Assembly (NCBI GenBank): GCA_030015575.1
Contig: CM057340.1
Location: 756,283,632 to 756,347,631, forward strand
Source: Agapanthus africanus
Lineage: Eukaryota; Streptophyta; Magnoliopsida; Asparagales; Amaryllidaceae
DNA: 64,000 bases
Reading direction: 5' to 3'
Positions 38,754-51,187 of the stretch are shown here, in pieces (position 1 is the first letter of the stretch; each line of letters starts with the position of its first letter). The translations under genes and the position numbers were made by a program. Under the pieces are notes generated by a model. The model did not search any database. It saw nothing but the letters and a program-made list of their open reading frames with translations, and was not told the origin of the DNA.

Positions 38754-39379
38754 TGTTGGGACAGGAGAAGGAAAAATAACACGGAAACTATACCAACGGC
38801 CAATCCACGCAATATGTAAATTAAATAACGAAAGACAAAACACAATAAAGCGAGAACAAGAGAATCAAACCAGAGAGACAATATTTGTTAACGAGATTCA
38901 CTCACCGTATGGCTAGCCCCCGGCAGAGCGGAATCTGCAAACTTCTACTAGTCTTTTAGTCAAGTTTTATACCAAGAGCAACCCTAGAAGATTTTTCTCA
39001 AATCTCTGAAATCTCTTAGCCGTCTCCCTCGCTCTATACAATAATCTTAATGGCCTTAATTCTATCATATGAGAGATCCCTATTTATAACATAACCCTAA
39101 TTCCTATTTAAATTAGAGATAAAACAGAATATTAAATATTCCGTTCACACGGAAAACCCATTGATAGATGTCTGATGCATAATTCATCAGACGTCTGCCT
39201 GTCCTTGGTCAGACATCTGCCTGCACTCTGTGACATCTCTGGATTTGGCCAGACGTATGTCTTCTTTTGCCTTCAGACGTCTGGCGTCGCTATGCACTTT
39301 TGACTCATGCATGCGTGCATGTCCAGACGTCTGAACCTCCTTATTCAGATGTCTGAGAAATGTCTCCACAATTTCAACA
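38754..39379 (-). repeat. 3' LTR of the minus-strand Copia element
   Basis: Runs TGTTGGGACAGG to TTTCAACA on the plus strand. On the minus strand it has a TATA box (TATAAATAG) at about 39088-39080 with the palindrome cluster upstream of it. Confidence 0.9.
39160..39356 (-). promoter_or_regulatory. U3 cluster of the palindrome CAGACGTCTG
   Basis: Exact copies lie at 39188, 39273 and 39323, with near copies at about 39166 (TAGATGTCTG), 39210 (CAGACATCTG), 39250 (CAGACGTATG) and 39345 (CAGATGTCTG). They stand about 75-270 bp upstream of the LTR TATA box. The GACGTC core is the bZIP C-box. The position suggests an enhancer, which is inference. Confidence 0.6.
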
Positions 39380-41689
39380 TTCTCCTACTTGGAGATTCTT
39401 CCGCCTTGACTTCCAAGAACTCGCAGACTTCATACGATTCCGCTATCTGCTCTCTCCTCATCAAATCTTCTCGGAGAGGTTCACCAACCCGCAACAGAGA
39501 TCCAGCTTATCTCTGTCTACAATCTTAGTGAACACATCCATAAGATTCTTTTCTTCCGCGATTTTCTGCAATGTCAACTCACAATCTTCCAACGCTATGC
39601 GTATGAAATGGTACTGTATCTTAATATACTTCGTCCTAGAGTGATATGCAGCGTTTTGGCCAAGTGTCTCGCACTTTCACTATCGCTCCACAAGGTATTA
39701 AACTCCCCAAATTTCTTATCTAATTCTTCAATTAACCATTATAATCATATCATCTCTTTGTTGGCTTCCGTGATGGACACATATTCGGCCTCCGTCGTTG
39801 ACAATGCCACAACCTTTTGCAACTGGAAAATCCAACTGATTGTTATTCCCCAACCGTGATTACGTACCCTGTTGTGCTTTTCCCACTATCTTGATCTTCT
39901 AAGTAGTCCGCATCAACATAACCTTGCATACTGAGAGCATCACTCCTGAAATATAAACAATGACTGGACGTTCTCTTGAGATATCTTAATATCCACTTCA
40001 CTGTATTTTAATATTCCTTCTCCGGGTTTTACATATACATGCTTACAACTGTCACTGCTTGTGCAATATCTGATTTTGTACTCACCATTGCATTCATCAA
40101 ACTCCCAACCGCTGATTCATAAGGCACTCTTGCCATGTCATCCTTTTTCTCTTGAGTTGTCGGGCACAACTTTTTGCTGAGTTTAAAATGCTTCGCTAAA
40201 GGCGTACTCACCGATTTTGTTTTATCCATGTTAAACCGCTTCAAAACCTTTTCCACATAGTCCTTTTGAGACAACCATAGTTTTCGTTGCTGTCTATCTC
40301 ATGATCTTCATGCTCAGAATTTGCTTGGCTGCTCCCAAATCCTTCATAGTGAATTGTTCCGCCATCAGCTTCTTCAGAGTTTGAATTTTCTTGAAATTCG
40401 GACCCGCTACCAACATATCATCCACATAAAATAATAAAATAATGTAGTCGCCATTCTTAAAAGTCTGAATATAAGCACAGTGATCTGAATCACATCTCAC
40501 AAATCCCGTCTCCAGCATGAATCGATCAAACTTGAGATATCACTGCCTTAGAACTTGCTTAAGGCCATACAAACTCTTTCGCAGTCTACAAACCATATTT
40601 TCTTTCTCCTTCACCTCATATTCTGGTGGCTGTATCATATAGATTTTCTCCTCCAAATCTCCATGAAGGAACGCAGTTTTCACATTTAATTGCTCTAAAT
40701 GCAAATCTTCCACCACCGCCATACCGAGTATAACCCGAATCGATGTCATCTTCACAACTGGGGAAATCCCATGTTTCGCATATCTTTTGACTACCAAGCA
40801 AGTTTTGTACCGCTTCATACCATCGGTTTCATCCTTAATTCTGTACAACCACCTATTCAGCAACGCCTTCCGACCCTTGAATAACTTCATTAGATCCCAT
40901 ATACGGTTCTTTAGAGAGTCCATCTCTTCATCCATGTTTACTCCCACTGCTTGCTAGCACTGTCCCATGTCGCTTCTGTAAGGGATTCGGGCTCTCACGA
41001 ATCAGTGTACAATACGAAGTCGGTAACTAACCTTTCAGGTTGCCTCCTCTCGCATGATCTCTTCAAAATTGGAAGATCTGGTTGTTCAACTTGATCTTCA
41101 ACCGGTTGCTGCACCTGATCCTGCACTGCAATGCTTGTCTCCATATTCTGCTCTGCACATGTAAGCACTTGACTGCTCTCCTGAGTTCCATCTAACTCAA
41201 CGAACTCGGATACGGCACCATCATTAGCTTGCATTACTTCCTTGTACAAGTGTTGCTAATTGTAGGGTGTTTTTCGTCACCCCATTGATATGGAAATACG
41301 CGCGTACTTGTTAGGCGCATTACAGACTCCCCTGCCTAGGATAGACGGGGTTTATTAATTGTGGGGATCGGAATCTCCGGCAGCCGCGGACTAAACTGTC
41401 GTTAATTACCCCTCGCCATTGGAGCGAGGGAACTTCCGATTGATGGGTCAAACTGGTCATGCGAACTCGATGTGCAGTGTATGTGTGTTGTGTTTTGGAG
41501 GGGTTTTGGATATATCGGGGGCCCTGCATAGTTTACGGGGATTCCGCTACCCGGATAGTGGGCTGGGGATTAAGGGGGCTAGCAGTCCCCTTGCGGGGTG
41601 CGGGACAACACCCCGTTAGAAAAAAATCCCAATGAGGGACGTGTTTTGGTGTGGAGTGCATGAAAAATGAGGGGTGAGGAGCATCTTAA

Positions 41690-42095
41690 AGACACGTGCA
41701 TGGCACGTGGGCGCTGGGCGCCCACGGATCATGTGTCCGGTTCATGGGTGCTTGGTGCCCGCGGGTCACGTGCGCAGCACGCGACCGCTGGACGCCCGCG
41801 GGTCATATGCGCAGCACGCGACCGTTGGACGCCAGCGGGTCACGTGAGCCGCACGCGACCGTTGGACGCCAGCGGGTCACGTGAGCCGCACGTGACCGCT
41901 GGGCGCCAGCGGGTTACGTGAGCCGCACGCGACCGCTGGACGCTGAGTGCTTCGCGTGAGGCGCATGTGGGCGCTTAGCGCCCGCGGGTTGCATGTCCTG
42001 CACGTGACCGTTGGGTGCCCGTGAGTCACTTGCGCGGCACGCGATCGCTAGACGTCCGTGGGTCACGTGCGCAGTACGCGACCGCTGAAAACACC
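41690..42095. repeat. GC-rich minisatellite, units near 37 bp, with CACGTG
   Basis: About ten degenerate units share CGCGACCG(C/T)TGGACGCC then GCGGGTCACGTG. Several units hold the palindrome CACGTG (G-box). The related solo LTR at 44256 has only about one such unit near 44690-44727, so the array expanded in this copy or shrank in the other. Confidence 0.8.
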
Positions 42096-42124
42096 AGCGG
42101 GAAAGGGGCTTAGTCCCTGGGTTA

Positions 42125-42257
42125 GGAGTTGAACTCCCAAAGGGTTTTGGAGTTGAACTCCTGACAGGGATTATGTATAGATTTGGAGTTAAACTCCTAA
42201 AAAGGGTTTTGATTTATGGAGTTAAACTCCAACCGATCTTGAATGGAGTTAAACTCC
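42125..42257. repeat. Array of the palindrome GGAGTTnAACTCC (five copies)
   Basis: Copies start at 42125, 42149, 42185, 42218 and 42245, each a 13-bp dyad with a G or A in the centre. Spacing is 24-36 bp. Confidence 0.85.
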
Positions 42258-44255
42258 TAGAGATCTTTGGATCTTCTTTTGAGCCTTGGATCATCCTAGA
42301 AAGTGATTTTTGGAGATGGGTCTTCTTCTTCCTCCTCTTCGTTGGCTATATCTTGAAGGAAAAGCGGGGTGAGATTCAAAATCTCCCCTTTAGAGATCTG
42401 ATGGGAGATCCAAGCTCCCTTTCAAGGGTTTGATGGTGAAAAACTGTTTATTTTTGGAAAAGGAAGAGTTAAACTCTTGATTTAATTCAAAAGGGAAAGA
42501 AGGTTTTAGAACCTTGAGGAATGAGGAGGCACAGACCCTAAATTTTGAGGGGAATCAATTCTCTCTTATTTCAACATCATGTTACCTTATATAGGCTTAC
42601 AAATTTACAGATAGCCCCTTGGGCTTTACAAAATGGCATTTTGCCCATTCCATACCTCATGTACTATTTCTTTTTCCACATAAGTCATGGGTTTTACAAA
42701 AATTTGGCTTTATGCTCATTTTCTTTACATTTATTCATAGAAAATTATATCAAAATTATTTATTACATAATTTTCTTTTTTGGCATGGGGTAGGCCGGCC
42801 GCGGGGCTCGACTTGGGCATGGGCCCATTTGATCTGGGCTTGGGCCCGCTTACTTGGGGTTGACTTGACTTTGACTTGGTTAACCGGGATGTAATTTTTG
42901 ACCCCAACACTAATCAAAAACGACGTTCCAGTTTCGTATTATCTTCTTACTTGAATAATCCCACAGCCAATATCCGAACTCATCTCCTCCATAACTGATG
43001 AATGCATATTCCAAGACTTGGAGTCAAACTTACTCATTTCCGCCTTATCTATCAATGAATATGCAATGCAACCAAAAACTTTGAGGTGCGAGTAATTGAC
43101 TGGTTTACCTGACCAAATTTCTTCTGAAATTCCTCCATCGAGCGCATTTGTCGAGCTTTATTGATCAGATATACATCAGTATCGACAACTGCTTCCCATA
43201 GGAATTTCGGCATATCTGCATCCAAGATCATGCTCTTCGTCCGCTCTAGGATCGCCATGTTCATCCTTTCAGCGATACCATTCTGTTGCAGTGTTCCCGG
43301 TACCGTCTTTAACCAACGTATACCCTTCCGCGAGCAAAACTCCTCGAACTCTTGTGTGCAATATTCCATGCCATTATCAGACTTTAGGCACTTAACTTTC
43401 GTCCCTATTCGGTTCTCCACTTGTGCAATCAAGTGTTTAAAGAGACCAAACACATCGGACTTCTTCTTTATTGCATAAACCTAGGTCTTCCTACTTGTAT
43501 CATCAATGAAAGTTATAAATTACCGATTTCCTCCATAAGACTCTACCGAGGCCGGTCCCCATACATCCGTATGCACCATCTTTACCTTCTTGGTCTTCTT
43601 TATTAGGCATCCAATCTGAAAATCTGAGTACGTTTTGCTTTCCACAAACGCAACTCTCACAGAAACCCAACTCTATCTTCTTCAGCCCAGATAAAAACCC
43701 TTATCCTGAAGAATCTTCATATTCTTCTCGCTAAGGTGCCCAAATCTCTTGTGCCACAACGAAGTCTCAGAATCTGTATCTGAACCTGTCGTTAATATAA
43801 TCGGAGCTTCACTACTCCCACTGAAAGAATACAATGAACCGCTTAATTTTCCCCTACCGACCACCAACGATCTTTTGGAAATTTTCCACTGAGAATTCCC
43901 AAAGACCGTAATATACCCTTCGATGTCTACCTTACTTGTAGAAATTAAACTCTTCTTCAAATCTGGTATGTACCTAGCATTTTTCAGGTTTATCCGACTT
44001 TCTCCTGACGGTTGCAGAATGATCGTCCTTTTTCCAACGATCTTGCATGGTTGATCGTTTCCCACCGTCACATGTCCAATATTTTCTTGAACATAGTCGC
44101 TAAAGTGATACCGGCCTGATGTGCAGTGAAAGGATACCCCTGAATCTAGAAACCAGGTATCTTCTTTTGTACTCTCATTCGCTGAAAGACAAAGTCGCTA
44201 TTCCCCTTGTTCATGTGTAAACACCACATTGGCTTCTTTTTCATCTGATTTCTCT

Positions 44256-45509
44256 GTAAAATGTTTTTCGTCACCCTATTGAGATAGAAAATACACGTTG
44301 TTTGTCAGGCGTATTACAGATTCTCCCTGCCTGCGGTAGGCCGGGATTTATTAATTGTGAGGATCCGAATCTCCGGCAGCCATGGACTAAGTTGCTGTTA
44401 ATTACCCTTCGTTTTTGGAGCGAGAGAATCTTCGATTGACGGGTAAAACTAGTCATGCGAACTCAATGTGCGGTGTGCGTATGTTGTGTTTTGGACGTAT
44501 CGGAGGCCTCGCAGAGCTTACGGGGTCCCGCTATCCGGAGAGCGGGCTGGGGATCAAGAGGGCTAGCAGCCCCCTTGCGGGGTGCGGGACAGCACCCCAT
44601 TGGAAATTTTTTTTCTAACGGGAGAAATGTTTTAAGTGTGGAGCGTGTGAGAAAAAGAGAGATGATGAGCGTCCTAAGAACACGTAAGACAACACGTGAT
44701 CGGTGGGCTCCAGCGGAACACGTGGCTAAATTTGGAGTTGAACTCCCAAAAGATTTGGATTTGAAGTTAAACTCCCAAAAGATCTGGATTTGGAGTTAAA
44801 ATCTTTTAAGAATTTGGATTTTGGAGTTGAACTCCTCAAAGATTTTCGAAGATGATCAAAGGGGACCCCTATCTTCTCCCTTGAGTCTTGGATCCTCTCA
44901 AAGTAGGATTTTTAGAGGTGAGTCTTCCTCCTCTCTTTTTGCTGGATTTTGGGGGAAAAAGAGGTGAGATTAAAAATCTCCCTTTTAGAGATTTGATGGG
45001 AGATCTGAACTCCCCTTCGAGGGTTTTATGGTGAAACTTTATTTAGTTTTGAGGAAAAAAAAGATAAGCTCTTGATTTAATTGGAAATGAAGAGAAAGAA
45101 AAAACTTGAAAGAAAAAAGATGGAGGCACAAACCTTAGAAATTTTAAGAGAATGAAATTTGTTATTGATTTTCTTATCATGTTTGCCTTTATAGGCTACA
45201 CATTTTACATATAACCCTTTAGACTTTTCCAAATGGTAACTGCGCCTCCTCATGCCTCATGTGCTTATTTCTTTTTGCACATAAGCCATAGGGTTTACAA
45301 AATTTTGGCATTTTGTCTATTTTACATACATTTAATTCTTAAAAAATGTATTTAAACTAATTTGTCGCCTTTTTTGGCATGGAGCCGACCCCTTCCACAC
45401 TCGGTCTTGATTTTGGTTTAGACCCGCTTGTTTGGGCTCGGGTCCACTTTGGCTGGGGGTTGACTGAATTTGACTTGGTCAACCAGGATATAATTTTTGA
45501 CCCCAACAT
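44256..45509 (+). mobile_element. Solo LTR 2 (1254 bp), same family as solo LTR 1
   Basis: Starts TGTAAAATGTTTTTCGTCACCC and ends GACCCCAACA. The target duplication TTCTC is perfect (44251-44255, 45510-45514). It aligns with solo LTR 1 along its length except for the minisatellite, in the same orientation. It inserted between the gag and integrase parts of the Copia element. Confidence 0.88.
44734..44836. repeat. Array of GGAGTTnAACTCC-type palindromes in solo LTR 2
   Basis: Exact copies start at 44734 and 44824. Two decayed copies lie between them (about 44763, GAAGTTAAACTCC, and 44794, GGAGTTAAAATC). The array sits at the equivalent place in the LTR. Confidence 0.75.
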
Positions 45510-46439
45510 TCTCATCCGAGCTTTTCTCTTTCTTCAAGAGTGCAGTCCGCTTTCAAGTAACCCTTCTTCCCGTGGTTCCAATAGTTGCCTTAGATCATTC
45601 CTTGAGATTTTCCTCGGCTCCTTGACTTCCATTTCTCCCCTTTTCCCTTTTTCCTTTTCCATTGTCCTGGTACGATTCTCAACTGAGGATGTAGAAGTTC
45701 CCGAACTCCTACTCACAGCCTTTCTCTTTATCTCATCAATTAATATACTGCTCACTGCATTATTAAATATGAGAGACCCTGAGATCGGGTTGCTAACCGC
45801 CATAACCAGGTTTTCCCAACTCTCCGACAACGAACATAGAAACAATAGGGCTCGAATCTCGTCTTCAAACGTGATTGAAACCGACTTGAATTGGCTTGTC
45901 ACACTGTTGAACTTATTCAGATGCTCTGTCACTGAACCGTGTTCTGACATATTCATATTGAAAAGTTTCTTCATCAGAAATATCTTATTCGATGTTGAAG
46001 AATTCTCATACAACTTTGATAATGTCGTCATTTGCCCATGGTTGTTTTCTTCTTCTAGATATTAAAGGCCACTTGCGGAGTCAACGATAACCTGATCGTT
46101 GTCAGGGCTTTTCTATCCAGTAGATTCCATACTTCATTGAACATCTTCTCGGGCTTGTCGCCTAATAGCGGAAAATACAAATCTTTCTGATATAAGTAAT
46201 ACTCCATTTGCATATTCCACCAACCATAGTTTTGATGATTGAACTTTTCGATTCTTATCTTATCCTCTGCCATCTTTCATTTACCGCCGCAGCAAACTCA
46301 ACCTTCTCCTCAAATCTGAACCAACACCTTCGAAAATACGATCTAAGAAAATGGGGAGCGGACATAAGCATCATCGCCCACTGTAAACTTAAATCGTAGA
46401 GTCGAAGACACTACGGTTCCCAAAGCTCTGATACCACTT

Positions 46440-47077
46440 TGCTAGGACGGGAGAAGGAACAATAACACGAAAACTATGCTAACGGCCAATCCACGCAATA
46501 CGTAAATTAAACAATGAAAGACAAAATACAATAAAGCGAGAACAAGAAAATCAATTCAGAGAGACGGGTATTTGTTAATGAGGTTCACTTACTGTATGGC
46601 TAGTCCCCGGCAGAGCAGAATCTGCAAACTTCTATAAGTCTTTTAGTCAAGTTTTACACCAAGAGCAACCCTAGAAGATTTCTCTTTATTCTCTTACCCG
46701 TCCCCCTCTCTTTATACAATAATCTTAATGGCCTTAATTCTATCATATGATAGATCTCTATTTATAACCTAACCCTAGATAAAACAGAATATTAAATATT
46801 CGGTTCGCACTGAAAACCCATATGCCGACGTCTGATGGATAATTCGTCAGACGTCTGCCTCCTCTCTGTGTTGGTTTCAGCATCTTTGGCAGACGTCTGG
46901 CACTCCTTGGTCATACATCTGCCTATGCTCTACGACGGCTCTGGATTTGACCAGATATCCGTCTCCTTTGCCTTCAGATGTCTGGCGTCGCTTGCTCTTT
47001 TGGCTCTGCATGCGTGAATGCCCAGACGTCTGAACCTCCTTGTTCAGACGTCTGACGAAGACTCCACAATTTCAACA
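46440..47077 (-). repeat. 5' LTR of the minus-strand Copia element
   Basis: Pairs with 38754-39379 at about 90%. It carries its own cluster of CAGACGTCTG-type palindromes at about 46820-47055 and a TATA box (minus TATAAATAG) at about 46765. Confidence 0.9.
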
Positions 47078-47082
47078 CTGGG

Positions 47083-47848
47083 CTCACCTCAGCTATGTAA
47101 ATACGGCTAAATTTTACTCAACCACACTTGAACTCCTGTTTTTCACTAAAATACCTCAAAGTAATTTCTTTACAGGAACCTCCCTTAAACTAGTATTTCA
47201 TTGCTACAAATATGCATTATTGTCACTAGATACCCTTACATGTAGCACTTTTGGGAACTTGCTGAAATTAAAAACTAAGAACTGGAAATTAAAGAGTAAA
47301 AAAATATGGAAATTGGAAAGCACAGTATTCAGAATGGCTATGCCCATCTTTTAATCATTCATATGAAATTAAATGACTTGATTCAATTTCATTCACCGGA
47401 TGATCCCATGAAATTATTCACTGACAATGGAATCAAATCCGGTAAAATATAAGAAAAGAAGTTTTTACTGCCCAGCACCGGTGGAGGAAAATGAGTGATT
47501 AAATCAAAATCTGGAAAAATACTCCACGCCAACACAAAAAGGATCCAACCGAAAAGGTGATAATAACAAGGAACAGTCAAAAAGAAAGCAAGGATTATAG
47601 TTCAATTTCCCAGCTAACAGGTTAAGAGAGACTATCTACACAAGCATAGCCTCATACATAACTGAAGCTACATTTGATAACTTGATGTAAAAGCATTGAA
47701 TCTTTAAAACAAAGACAAAGTATTGAGTAATTTTTTTTGTTGGTATTCATAAAACAATCTTGTTAGCAGTAGTTTTCAGATTTATTTTTACTTTAAGCAA
47801 ACCCTGAACAAAGACTGGGCACCAAATACTACTCGTGAGATAGAATAA
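47083..47848. other. Intergenic, no gene seen
   Basis: AT-rich, probably including the 3' UTR of the minus-strand gene that ends at 47849. The host sequence resumes here after the Copia target duplication. Confidence 0.4.
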
Positions 47849-50497
47849 TCAATTTAGGCTGCGAAATTGGTGCATAAATTGAAAGGAAGTCCTCACCATT
47901 ATAAGAGCTATACAAAAGGCTAGAGCGCCAAGGATAAAGGATGAGGTTCCCTTGATCCATTTCAAGCTTTCTTCCATTATGAGGTACAAAGGAAGTAGAA
48001 GATGCTCACTCTCTGCAAATAAGGAGGAATAAAGGTCATTTTACACACAGACAGCTACTATGAATGTAACAGATAATACATACAATTCCCTTCAAGATAA
48101 CTTATATCAGTGGAATTTATAGCAAGGTGTCAAGTGTACTATGACACAATTATCGAGGATATATTCTTCGATCAGAAGGATGGGGAGTTGTGGGTCTCTC
48201 AGTTTTCTTGTTTTAGCTCTCGACTGCTAACGAGGCCGCTTATAACTGAAGAATCAAGGAAAAGTTCAAGCAGTTTTCTGTCTATGAACCAATCTAATAA
48301 TTCCTTTTGCAAATAATATAGCACATAAAAGCTGATCTTTTCTAATGTGGAAGAACAAAGCTTATAGGAATGAAAACAAAGTTCTTCAATGAATAGAACA
48401 TATCTTTTAGGGATTACAAGGAGATGTAAAGCCAAACCTTATTCTTCTCTGGGAATCTTCTGTCATGTGCCATTCATAGGATCAAGATCTTCCATGCTGC
48501 ACTACAAATCTCAGGCACCAAGATTTTATTTGCCCGATTTGGTTCCTTTTGCTGCTCCTATATACCTTCAAATAATGGATATAATGACAAAAGTTTGAAG
48601 CGATCAAGAACTCATCCTCTCATGTACAACACTGGCCTCTGATATCTTCATCGCTTTATTCTGCATATGAGATACATACTATGATGAGTCTGCGTCAGCA
48701 TGTGATATCATTTTTATGCATCCACACACACACCAGGACCTCTAGTAAGTTTGATAGTCAAAAAGGAATCTTCAGAGTGGGGAAAAAACATCACAAGAAA
48801 CAGATAAGATACCTCTATCCCTTTCACAAGAACTTTACATGCTGACTGAAAGGGCTGTTAAATAGGTAAGAATAAATACAATATACACCTAGTGATTAAA
48901 AACAATGAATAAGAAGCTATAGTAAATGATGCAGCCCACAAAAAATATAATGATATAGCTTTTGCACCTGCTGTTTCTTCAGCCAAACACCAAATTTGCC
49001 TGAAAATACAAAATCCTGCATCTCAATTTACAATATGAAGAGGAAAAAAGATCAAAGAGAAACCTGAACCTTATTTTCCATTACATCTGTATTTTCTTCG
49101 TAAATCTTCTGTGCCGTATCAAAATGCAAAGTACTCATTCTTTGCTGCACCCCAGCCGAATCAGAGCCATCATATAACGATCCCAGTAAAATCTAAAGCA
49201 AGTCCAGTATTGGTGCCAGGACCACAAGAAGCATATTTCCCTCTTACCGTTATAAGAGAACCAACTATTTATTGGGGGAAAAAATGCAAAGACTCTTTTG
49301 TCATAAGCTTTTAATAATACACTGACCCAAATTTCTCTTTTGCAATGTTTCTTTGTGATGTATCAATAAACCACATAATGGGCAAAGATGAAATATGGAA
49401 ATTTAAAATCACAAATTCACAACACACTTTCCACATCATGACACAAATGAACCTCTGGATCATGAACAGATAATACTAATCCATGCTGCAACAGTAAATT
49501 CAATTTAACAGAATGAAAGGTAGAAGATTATTACATATGAATGTTTTCGAATATGATGTGGCTAACAAATTGTCTAACTAGAGTAACAATGCTGGGATTT
49601 ACACTTGAATTTTCATATTACAAAATGGTAGCACAAACTCAACATCCAAAGCAACAAAATTAGAAGTTAGCTGGGCAGGATTCTTCAATAAAGCAGCCTG
49701 AGCAACCAATAGGTGATATCCACTAAAGCTTATTGCAGTCGTAAGATACATACGAGGAAACAAATTACGACCCCTCTGCAATTTGGAAGCCACAATGCCA
49801 TCAATGAACATGCATAAACATGCAATTCCAAATGAGTTGAATAATTTAATAAAAAGTTTCTAAACACCAAAAAAAAATAGTGCTCTGGGCGAAACAATTG
49901 TGTTACTGATTATGTTATAGCAAAAGACAATACTGGTTGACTACATGTTAATGGACTGACATTATATACCTTTTCTTTTAACTATCATCTAAGAATCTAA
50001 AATTACATAATATTCTGATTTGAGGCATTTTTTCACCTTATCCTGTTTAAGAGGTCATCATTTATTGGAAGTATAAGCAAGCATTAAATTACAAAGCTCA
50101 TGGTTTACACACACATTGATTGGCTCCCGGAAAGGGGTGTTGTAATTGTGAGATCATTCTACCATTCACTAATAGAGCCAACTGGAAAGTTGACTGAAGA
50201 GCAATTTAATCATCCATAATAAAAAAAAAACTATCATGTCTGGTTCAGGTGCGAGTGCGACTATAGAAGTCATTGTCTATGCCGTCTGTATATAACATTG
50301 AGAATCCTAATTCAAGATTTGCCTAAATTGTTGAGCTGTCAGTACTTTTCTAGGAGATGCAACTGTCGAATTCTGTAATGTGAAAAACAATTCCTACTAG
50401 TTACAACTTCTGAAAATAAAAATTCTATTTATACCGTGACAGTGTCATTCATAAAAGGAGGCAGCCCAGCCCAAAAGATTTCAAGTACTCTCAACAT
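47849..50497 (-). CDS. Unrecognised protein with about three membrane segments, seven exons (predicted by eye)
   Basis: Exons in reading order: 50497-50435, 49859-49605, 49192-49064, 49015-48968, 48845-48813, 48660-48612, 48012-47849. They join in frame through GT-AG sites into 246 residues with stop TGA at 47851-47849. Exon lengths that are multiples of three, stop-free frames and acceptor signals at every junction make a real gene likely. Hydrophobic stretches lie at about residues 23-45 (FIKLFNSFGIACLCMFIDG), 59-79 (YLTTAISFSGYHLLVAQ) and 213-232 (SFILGALAFCIALIM). A polar, charged part of about 110 residues (KIYEENTDVMENKVQ) lies between the second and third. I do not recognise the family. 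A further exon upstream (50753-50685, ESNHYDFILMLRLENK) may belong, but its phase does not fit the first exon as drawn, so the N-terminus is uncertain. The last donor-like GTGAGG at 47896 could extend the gene. Confidence 0.5.
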
Positions 50498-51187
50498 CCA
50501 AAATTATAATATGACAAATATAAACCTCAAATATAGATGTTTGATTTACTGCCACATAAGGTAGCTAACTATGTTTCAATCATCATATTGTTCCAGCAGG
50601 GTGGATGATACACCCAAAAGGGACTTCTTGGGGAGTTGTTTTCTCTCCAACAATATGAAGTATGTTTTACCTTCAGAGGATAAGAATTGGGTTTGTTCTC
50701 AAGCCTCAACATAAGAATGAAGTCATAGTGATTACTTTCCTTGAGGCAATTAATTTTAAAAAAAATCATCACGATTCTTTAAATGGCCACAATAATATGA
50801 TGCAACATCCACAACTTCTCCCTCAAAATTGCTACCTTAATTAAGTGGATACACTCTAGATCACAACCAATGTGAGACTATGCACAATAATCCAATTCGT
50901 TTAAGATCATCAACGATGACGACACAAAGATAAAACCTTTGATAGTTTCGATGGAAGTAGTACCCAACCAAAACATTCAAACCCTTAGTTTTACTTTGTT
51001 GCTAGAAAAATAGCTTACACATTTGATCACTTTGGGTCCAATTCGACAAAATATAAGCGAAGAAAATACTTAAGCATTGTGCATCTTGTGTTGATTACTA
51101 GTTGTGAATCGATCCGTTTGACATGGTATCCAACCATTTCAAAATCAAGAACCCAAAGAACAATACAAGTGAAGAAAAAGAAAACCT
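50498..51187. other. Spacer with one possible extra exon
   Basis: A minus-strand stretch 50753-50685 (acceptor CCTCAAG, donor GTAAAA) reads as 23 protein-like residues in phase 0. It could be an N-terminal exon of the gene at 47849-50497 or belong to the 3' region of the gene at 51188. Nothing else was recognised. Confidence 0.3.

Larger units (their letters stand above)
41261..42909 (+). mobile_element. Solo LTR 1 (1649 bp) inside the Copia element
   Basis: Starts TGTAGGGTG and ends GACCCCAACA, with a perfect 5-bp target duplication CTAAT (41256-41260, 42910-42914). No internal region is present, so it is a solo LTR left by recombination. A TATA box (CTTATATAGG) lies at about 42587. It holds a GC-rich minisatellite and five GGAGTTnAACTCC palindromes. 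It separates the Copia integrase part from the reverse transcriptase part. Confidence 0.88.
38754..47077 (-). mobile_element. Copia retrotransposon (Tnt1/Tork-like), broken, with two solo LTRs inserted
   Basis: LTRs 38754-39379 and 46440-47077 (626 and 638 bp) flank a minus-strand interior, and the target duplication CTGGG is perfect (38749-38753, 47078-47082). The primer-binding site (minus TGGTATCAGAGC) is at 46425-46436 and the polypurine tract at about 39380-39390. The order gag (46273-45534), pre-integrase and integrase (44071-43052), reverse transcriptase with YVDDMLVAG (40947-40294) and RNase H remnants (to about 39400) is that of Copia. The LTRs differ by roughly 10%, so it is several million years old, much older than the left-hand nest. 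It is broken: around ten breaks besides the two solo-LTR insertions. Confidence 0.93.

Noticed and set aside
41667-41921. Open frames across the GC-rich minisatellite
   Set aside because: The frames are a by-product of the 37-bp repeat, with open reading in several phases; not a repeat protein.
45379-46065. 228-codon plus-strand frame
   Set aside because: Antisense shadow of the Copia gag region on the minus strand, running into solo LTR 2.
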